Source of the DNA: an uncultured Bacteroidales bacterium
Lineage (GTDB): Bacteria; Bacteroidota; Bacteroidia; Bacteroidales; WCHB1-69
DNA: 7,400 nt
NCBI GenBank assembly: GCA_937892025.1
Contig: CALAVA010000017.1
Location: 1 to 7,400 of the forward strand
Direction: 5' to 3'
In this document: in pieces, positions 1 to 7,300 of the stretch
How the letters are laid out: the number at the start of each line of letters is the position of its first letter
Numbering within the stretch: the stretch's first letter is position 1
Program-made: the position numbers and the translations under genes
The notes under the pieces: generated by a model
Databases searched by the model: none
Told to the model about the DNA's origin: nothing
Seen by the model: only the letters and a program-made list of their open reading frames with translations

Positions 1-51
1 CGGCGACCACCGAGATCTACACTCTTTCCCTACACGACGCTCTTCCGATCT
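1..51 (+). other. Illumina P5/TruSeq adapter remnant (assembly artefact)
   Basis: This stretch matches, base for base, the last 51 nt of the 58-nt Illumina P5/TruSeq universal adapter as I remember it, ending in the diagnostic GCTCTTCCGATCT. It is library-construction sequence at a contig end, not genomic DNA. It carries no stop codon in the frame of the gene that follows, so an automatic gene caller would extend that gene through it and append RRPPRSTLFPYTTLFRS, a peptide familiar as a contaminant in protein databases. The true genomic sequence starts at base 52. Confidence 0.98.
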
Positions 52-477
52 ATCGAAAGTATAGACAATGAGGTTTATACACCAAGACCTACCGACCAAC
101 GATTTAGTATCAATCTCTTCTTTCAAGATAGAATACCGAGATTGCCTATGATAAAGGCACATGTCAATTTGGTCTATGCCACTCCATTGCCCTATAGTTT
201 TAAAGACAAAAGAGTGTATGATAGACGCTCTAAGGCTTATTTTAGAACAGATTTAGGTATTTCGTGGCAATTTTTGAATCAAGCAACACATGTCGGCAAA
301 AAAAATCCTTTCAAATTTATAAATGCCGCTTTTTTGTCATTTGAAATTACAAACCTATTCAATTATTATAATGTTTTGTCTTATCTTTGGGTGTCTGATA
401 TTGATAATCAATATTATGCAATACCAAACTATATGTTGCCGAGAATGTTTAATGTAAAGTTACGTTTTGAATTCTAA
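52..477 (+). CDS. TonB-dependent receptor, C-terminal fragment (5' partial)
   Basis: The last 141 codons and stop of an outer-membrane beta-barrel transporter. The frame is open from the adapter junction at 52, so the ATG at 142 is an internal Met, not the start. The visible part alternates polar and hydrophobic residues as barrel strands do. It holds the conserved closing block of Bacteroidetes TonB-dependent receptors: FEITNLFNYYNVLSYLWV, then a D-x-x-x-Q-Y-Y-A-I-P-N-Y stretch, and a final strand ending in Phe (KLRFEF), the usual C-terminal aromatic for barrel insertion. Such receptors import siderophores, glycans, vitamins or peptides using TonB energy. The plug, carboxypeptidase-like and TonB-box regions are missing, so the substrate cannot be inferred. 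No SusD partner follows, which argues weakly against a SusCD-type glycan locus. The family call rests on recalled C-terminal similarity; a plain outer-membrane porin is the alternative. Confidence 0.85.
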   Translation: MESIDNEVYTPRPTDQRFSINLFFQDRIPRLPMIKAHVNLVYATPLPYSFKDKRVYDRRSKAYFRTDLGISWQFLNQATHVGKKNPFKFINAAFLSFEITNLFNYYNVLSYLWVSDIDNQYYAIPNYMLPRMFNVKLRFEF

Positions 478-563
478 CATTCATACAGAAGGTGATTGAT
501 AAAAAATATAACAAAAATTGTAAAAAAAAATCGCAAAAAAAATAATGGTGTGTTTTTTTATTG

Positions 564-571
564 TATTTTTG
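564..571 (+). promoter_or_regulatory. Bacteroidetes-type -7 promoter element
   Basis: TATTTTTG matches the Bacteroidetes housekeeping sigma -7 consensus TAnnTTTG and is followed by C, as is common. It lies 63 nt upstream of the lipoprotein ATG, predicting a leader of roughly 55 nt. I find no convincing TTG or TTTG at the expected -33 distance; the upstream region is A- and T-tracts. In this A+T-rich spacer a chance match is possible. If real, it gives the lipoprotein its own transcription start, independent of the receptor gene. Confidence 0.45.
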
Positions 572-634
572 CAAGCAAATTTGAAAGCAATAAAAATAAA
601 ATAAAATTTAGTACTAATTTAAAATTTATCAAAA

Positions 635-1285
635 ATGAAAAAAGTTTTTTTATCGACAGTCGTAATAGCAATCGCTTTTGCTTTTACAAGTTGTAAAGAT
701 GACATTACAGCTCCAGAAATTACATTGCCAACAGATGCAACAGTTCCTGTTTTCCAATTAGGTGATACAGAAGCAGCATTGAAAGATGTTACCGCAAACG
801 ACAAAAAAGATGGTGATGTTACTGCTAATATTAGCGTAGATGGTATTCAATATGTTGCTGATAGTGCTACATTGGTTTATAGCGTAAGTGATGAGGCTGG
901 TAATATTGCTACCGCACAAAGAGTTGCAACTATTTCTGCTGAAAAATTATTCGGTTCTTATACTGTAAGTGAAATTGATGATGATTTAGGTGGAGATCCT
1001 GAAACGTATAATGTAACAGTAAATGAGTCTGCAAGTGGAAAAGGGGCTCTTGTTATAAATAATTTATACGACAACAATTGGACAATAGTACTTAAGGGAA
1101 CAAAAAATGTTGCCACATTAGAGGCAGAACCACTAAATATAACGTTGGGTGGTGAAAATGGCACAATAACAGGTACTGCAACTTATAGCAATGATGGAAC
1201 ATATAAATTGCTTACATTTAAGTATAAGATTTCTTTTACAGGGGAAGAGCCAATGAATTACACAGCAACTTTTACAAAGAGATAA
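635..1285 (+). CDS. Surface lipoprotein with Ig-like (DUF5011-like) domain
   Basis: A 216-residue protein with a lipoprotein signal peptide: MKK, a hydrophobic run (residues 4-17) and a lipobox F-T-S-C with the lipidated Cys at residue 20. The residues after Cys are K-D-D, resembling the lipoprotein export signal (Lys/acidic after +1) that sends Bacteroidetes lipoproteins to the cell surface. Residues 25-101 look like a DUF5011/HYR-type Ig-like fold: the pattern D-V-T-A-N-D-x-x-D-G-D-V-T, then L-V-Y-S-V-S-D-E-A-G-N-I-A and a closing R-V-x-T-I strand. Residues 105-216 form a second beta-rich domain starting LFGSYTV, with many Thr and Asn, which I cannot assign to a family; a lipocalin-like or carbohydrate-binding sandwich is a guess. 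The ATG at 635 is chosen because it gives the signal peptide directly. There is no Shine-Dalgarno motif, which is normal in this phylum; the region before the ATG is A+T-rich. The function is unknown. A terminator follows closely. Confidence 0.88.
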   Translation: MKKVFLSTVVIAIAFAFTSCKDDITAPEITLPTDATVPVFQLGDTEAALKDVTANDKKDGDVTANISVDGIQYVADSATLVYSVSDEAGNIATAQRVATISAEKLFGSYTVSEIDDDLGGDPETYNVTVNESASGKGALVINNLYDNNWTIVLKGTKNVATLEAEPLNITLGGENGTITGTATYSNDGTYKLLTFKYKISFTGEEPMNYTATFTKR

Positions 1286-1297
1286 CAAATATCACAT

Positions 1298-1335
1298 ACT
1301 AAAAAAAAGGCACCCCATGAGGTGCCTTTTTTAGT
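1298..1335 (+). terminator. Intrinsic terminator of the lipoprotein gene (bidirectional form)
   Basis: A perfect 6-bp G+C-rich stem, GGCACC (1309-1314) with GGTGCC (1321-1326), and loop CCATGA. Eight A precede the stem and six T follow it; outer ACT/AGT bases extend the symmetry. It starts 13 nt after the lipoprotein stop. Because the complementary strand also ends in a U-tract, it could act on transcripts from either side. Confidence 0.9.
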
Positions 1336-1350
1336 GTATCTTACAAGTAC

Positions 1351-1385
1351 AAAAAAAAGAGGTTCTGTTTTAGAACCTCTTTTTT
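1351..1385 (-). terminator. Intrinsic terminator of the giant T9SS gene (bidirectional form)
   Basis: A 9-bp perfect stem, AGAGGTTCT (1358-1366) with AGAACCTCT (1372-1380), and loop GTTTT. It is flanked by an A-tract at 1351-1358, which reads as a U8 tail on the minus strand, and by T at 1380-1385. It lies 8 nt past the minus-strand stop at 1394-1396, so it serves the giant gene. The plus-strand T-run lets it back up the previous terminator as well. Confidence 0.9.
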
Positions 1386-1393
1386 GATTTTAT

Positions 1394-4300
1394 TTATTTC
1401 ATGATTGTTACCGAACCATTCAAGATAATTGTATTTGTTTCCGACAATGGCACTCCATAGATAACCCAATAATAGACTCCATCAGACACCATACTACCTT
1501 GTTTATTGCGACCATCCCACCAGAAATCTCCTGCTGACGATGGGCAATCTGGGTCTTTGCAACTATTTTTCCAAACCAAAGCACCCCATTTATTGTAGAT
1601 TTCCATTTTCAATTCTTTAAAGAAACCTTTATCTTCAATCGGACGGAAACGACAAGGTGCTTCGGTGCATTCTCCTTCTGGAGTAAAGACATTCGGGAAA
1701 GCCATGCTTTCTGTTACCAATACTTGTTCTTCGGCAGTGCTTTTGCAACCATATTCATCGGTTACCACCAAAGTGATAGTAATATAACCAGAAGTATTTT
1801 TATACACATGATTAACATTTGCTCCGGAAGAATCCGTATTGCCATCGCCGAAATTCCACAGCCAATTTGTCAAACGACCGTCTCCCGGTGTAGAAGCATC
1901 TGCAAAGTTGAAAGTTTCACCGGCATTGGCTTCTGTCGGATTGGGTGTAAAGGCTACATTTGGAGAAGAATGAACCGCAATATCCACTGTATCAACATAT
2001 TTTTTTACACAATTTTTCGGAGTATAAGTAACATCTACTTCAAAAATGTATTTTCCAGATTGTGCAAATTCCCGAGTAACAGGATGTCCTGTCAATTGCT
2101 CTCCATCGTTAAAAGTCCATTGCCAATCCACCATACGTGCATATTGCATATCATCATAAGTTGTAGTATCCATTATAAAATCAACCTCCCAACCTTCACA
2201 AATGTCTTGTTGGTCAGGCAAGAACCTTAAATCTGGAACATCCATTACTTCTATATCATAATTCTTTGTTTGTGAACACATTTTTGTATATCCTGTCATT
2301 GAAACTCTATAAGTACCAGCAGAATCATATTGTTTTTGACCATCTATCATATTCAACGTATCACCACCATTATAGAAAACCCATTTTGCAGAATCCAAAC
2401 TCAACACATTAGGATTTATTTGTGTGGTATTAGGGAATGTAATAGGAACACCCAAACAATATAACGTATCTATATCAAAATCAGGAAGCATTTCTATTGC
2501 CCAAATGGTATCTTTTCCTTGCCATTGTATAACACAACGTTCCAAAGTTCCATCAGGCTTATTTGTCCATTTTATCAAAGAGAAAGATGGAAGGAAAATA
2601 CCTGCTTTTTCATAAGTGTATCTTTGTGTATTATAAGCCTCTGTACCAGTGAAAGCAAGTAGAGTATCACCATCTGGAGAAATAATAACCGTATCCACAT
2701 TAGTTACTGTAGGCGTAAATTCTGCACGTAAATCATTGATACAACCAGACAATGGTGTATAAGCGAATGTTCCCACTGGACCATCGATAACAACATGTCC
2801 TTGTACATCTGCGGTATCAATACAACCGATACTATCTGTAACGATAAGGGTTATATCATAAGTTCCTGCAGTTGAATAGAAATGGCTAACAGAATCCATA
2901 TTGGCTCCTACAATTCTATTAGAAGAGCCACTTGCTGTATCTCCAAATGTCCATTCGTAATTGACAATATTACCTTGAGAGGTACTCCAAAATGAAATAG
3001 TCTGTCCCATTCCTATACATGGAATAATATGTCCATCATCATCAAATCTTGCAGTAGGACCATCCACATGTTGCACTTCAAACATAGTATCTACCCGGCA
3101 AAAAGTATCCGTTACCGTTAAACGATATTGACCGAAAGTCAAAGAAGTTAAAGTCGATGTAGTATCAGACAATGATGTCCAATGATAAGAAATAGTGTGT
3201 GGATAACCTGTCGTCGCCGTTACTGTTATAGTACCATCTTTTCTATGACAAGTTTCTGGAGTTGTACGACCTGTTACTACGAGATTTTGATGAGAAGGTA
3301 TCACTACATTCGTATCTGCTATACAACCGTCTTTATCTGAAATATGAACTCGATAAGTGCCACCTGATACACCTTGCAACACGGAATCACTACTCAAAAT
3401 ACTACTCCCTGAACCCCAACTATAATCTATTGGATAAGTGCCATTATTGACAACTATACTTGCACGACCATTGCTCGACTTACATGTCTCACTTATAACC
3501 TCTGTTATCATTATCTCCGGCATTACGGTCGATAATACCTTAATGCTATCACTCAACGTACAAGAATTGCCATCACTGACTATTACCTTATAATAACCTG
3601 TATCCAAATTAGTTACCGTCGATTGATTGCCTACTAAAGTATTGTTTGACATACGCAACCATTGATAGGTATAAGGAAGAGTGCCACCTGATACACTTAC
3701 GGATACCGAACCTTTCGCTAAATAACATACCGTCGAATCTTGAGAGATACTATCTGTCAATTTGGTGGGTTGAGTAATGGAAATCGTATCCTTAAACTCA
3801 CAACCATATTCATCTTTTGAATAAAACCTATAAGTCCCTGCACGCAATTGCTCATAACGTTTACTTGAAGCCGTGGCTTGTACTACTGAATCACCACCGC
3901 TAACATTGGGCATTGTCCAAGTAGCCTCGTTTATTGTGCCACCACCTGTTATCGCTCCCTGCTCTATAACACCACTTTTATCCTCATTACACAACAAATC
4001 AGTATGGCTTATTGTCGCACGAGGAGAGGAATGTATGACTGTTATCGTGTCATAAGCCGTGCAATTCAACGTATCTATTGAAGCAACCCAATATCTGCCA
4101 CCTTCTGTTATAACCAAAAATGAATCGCTACCACTTACACTTGTCCCTGAATGGGTTATTCCACCCCATGTATGACTGACAAACGCTGAACGTACAGCCT
4201 CGGCATACAAAGTGTCTTTACTGCCTGAACATATTGATGAAGGACCACTAATGCGAATGATAGGCAATTGGATAAACTTCCATTTTACCGCATCTTGATT

Positions 4301-7300
4301 CGTGCCTGCAGTCGCTTTCTGATTTGCCATACCCGGAGCAGAACTTGCTGGATAACCACCTGCCTCTACATGATTAGTATCAGTAAATTCACCCACCTCA
4401 TGTGTAAGGTCATTGATAAACTTATCAGGATTGTCTATCGAATTATTTAGACTAAAATCTACTTTCCCAAACAAGTCGTCATTTCGCATACCATATTTTG
4501 TAATATTGCCCGTACCAAAGGGAGGATAAGCACTTGCACTCCTATCACAATAAATACCAACGACAGAGGAAGCATTCATTGTCTCCACAAAATGAATGTT
4601 ATTGCGACTACGAACATACAAATTGTTAGCGGCTGAATTAACCGTATTATTGGTAATGGTCATCAAACCACCCACTTGTACTATTTTTTGAGCAGCATAA
4701 TTGCCCGCATCTTGAACGTCATTAACATAAACGCCACCACCATTGCTACCAGCAGTATTATGATGAATATTGCTATTGCGTAAATTTAAGGTAGAGGCTG
4801 AGGTATAAATACCACCACCATTTGTTGTGGCCGTATTATAGGCTATATTTGTAGTAGCACTAAAGTTTATCGTACCACTACCATCTATATAGATACCGCC
4901 ACCATTTTTAGCCGTGTTCTTATTAGCCGAACTACCACCTATCGTTGAAGTAGTCCCGTCAAAAGCAATATTACCAGCATTAGTATAGATACCGCCACCA
5001 TTGGTTCCGGCAGAATTATTACTTATAGTCGCACCCTTGCGGAATTTTATATTGCCTGAACCTCTATTATAAATACCACCACCGTCTGTTTTTGCACTAT
5101 TATAACGAATAGAACTTGTTCCATAAACATCTATAGTTCCATTATTATCAATACCACCACCATAAGTTGTGGCACTATCATGTTCAATGGTCAAGTTTCC
5201 ATAACAAGTAATATTTGCATAACCACAAATACCTCCTGCTCTCCCTGAGGTTGCCTTATTATTAGTAACAATAAGATTTGCTGGATTAGAAGCATCTGTA
5301 CCAACAACAAGCCCTGCATTACCACTATTAAAATGAATACCACCACCATTAGCAGCACTATTTCTGGTTATTGTCGCATTTCCATAAAAATAGATTTTTC
5401 CTGTGGTAGTATAAATTCCACCACCATAGACTTTTGTTGCAAAATTACTATCTATAGTGCTTGTTCCATAAACGCTCAAAGTACCATTACTATTTGTATA
5501 AAGTCCACCACCACCATAGCCCATTGTACTTGTGGCCTCATTCCCTTTTACAATAAGATTTTGTGGCGAAGCGGCTGTACCGATAGTAAGAGATGAACTG
5601 GCTGCATAAAAAATTCCACCACCACCTTTTGCAGAATTATTGATTATAGTAGGTGTACCTAAAATATTTAGTGTCCCTGCAACATACATACCACCACCAA
5701 AATTAATGGCCGTATTATTATTACTTGTAAATGCACTATTTATTGTTGTTGTTCCTGCAGAATAAACTCCACCACCATTGTTTGAAGCGGTATTGTAAGA
5801 GACGCTTGTCGTCACCGCCGTAGTGCAAGCACCGCCTGCCATATAGATGCCACCGCCGTTGACAGCAGTGTTGGGCGTTCCTGAACCACCGATGGTGCTT
5901 GCCGGGGTAGCAAAATTAAGCGTAGTGCTATTATCCGCCACATAAATACCACCGCCGTTATTTTCGGCTTCATTTGACTCTATGCTTACGCCTGTCAATG
6001 TAAGGTAAGAATAGGCATTATACAGCCCACCGCCGTCACCACCTGTAGCACCACCACTTTCTTTAACAGCAACATTCCCTTTGATAACCGCACCACTCAC
6101 CTTAGTGGCATAACCAGAAGTAGTCGATGTCCAACCTGAATGACAAATACCACCGCCATACATGGCCTTATTGTGCCGAACCATGAGGTTGTTCAAAGTT
6201 ATACTACTAGAAGCCGTTCTACCTATAAATACGCCACCGCCATAGTGAGCGGAATCGTTATAAATGGCAATACTTGTGCGACCCGCATCAGTGATAGTAC
6301 CCTTAAAATAATACAAACCGCCACCCGAATCTGCTACATTGTTATAGATTCTCAATAAGGTATCCGAACCCGTTGTTGCCGTAAGGGTACCGCCACCCAT
6401 AGCCATACCGCCACCATATTTGGCTGTATCACTAAAAATGGAAGTTGTTGCATTCACGGCGAGTGTTCCCGAATAACCTATACATACGCCACCGCCAGAA
6501 TCGGTAGCGGTATTGTAAGAAATAGTAGGTGCAACATCGAAGTTCACCGTTCCACCATAGACATAGATACCGGCTCCATTTTTGGCTTCATTTTTATTGG
6601 CAGAACTTCCACCTATGGTATTTGTTCCAGAAGCAAACTCTAAAGTTCCACCATATACAGCAATACCACCACCATTGTTAGTAGCCGTATTTCTCAATAA
6701 TGATACACCATTAAGTGTTGCTGTATTAGAGAGTACCTTATATAAACCACCACCATTGCCTGCACTATTGTCTGTTAGCGATAAGTCCGATGGATATGTT
6801 ATATCATTTGACGTAGAATCATAAATGCCACCACCATTGCCACTTGCTACATTATAACCAATGGTAGGAGCAACCGTAAAGGTTACGGTTGCCATTTTGG
6901 AACTACTTAACTTTCCTATATACAAACCGGCTCCGTTTTTGGCAGTATTGCCTTCATTGACAAGACCTATATAGCTTGCTGTTGTCGCAAAGGTAAGCGT
7001 ACCGTCATTGATAAAAATACCACCGCCACCAGTGGTATTAGCCGTTCCGTTAGCCTGATTGCCCTTTATGGTGGCTCCTGCTAATGTCAAAGAGCCAGTG
7101 GCGTACAAACCACCACCAGAAGTAGAGGCAGTGTTTTGGCGAATAACAAGATTAGATAGACTGCTTGTTTCCGCGGCGGCATAAACACCCGCACCATTCA
7201 AAGCCGTATTTTCATAAATGCTCATTCTCGGATTGGTGTTGCTAATGGTTCCGCCTGCCATATACAAGCCACCACCAGAAGTTGTAGCACTATTATTGTT

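Noticed and set aside
142..144. ATG as the start of the first gene
   Set aside because: The frame is open upstream to the adapter junction and the upstream residues continue the beta-barrel pattern, so this is an internal Met of a 5'-truncated gene.
520..560. A-tract/T-tract pair after the receptor gene as a terminator
   Set aside because: Pairing would rely on A-T bases only, with no G+C stem; not a credible intrinsic terminator.
608..617. Palindrome TTAGTACTAA in the lipoprotein leader as an operator
   Set aside because: Only 10 bp in a very A+T-rich leader, with no second copy or known regulator; chance is likely.
496..696. Small plus-strand ORF of 66 codons
   Set aside because: It is Lys/Asn-rich translation of the A+T-rich spacer, runs over the promoter and into the lipoprotein gene in another frame, and has no recognisable protein features.
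1724..6824. Several plus-strand ORFs of 60-168 codons inside the giant gene
   Set aside because: They lie antisense to a continuous repeat-bearing reading frame; their Thr/Ile/Cys/Pro-rich sequences are the complement of the coil and PKD codons.
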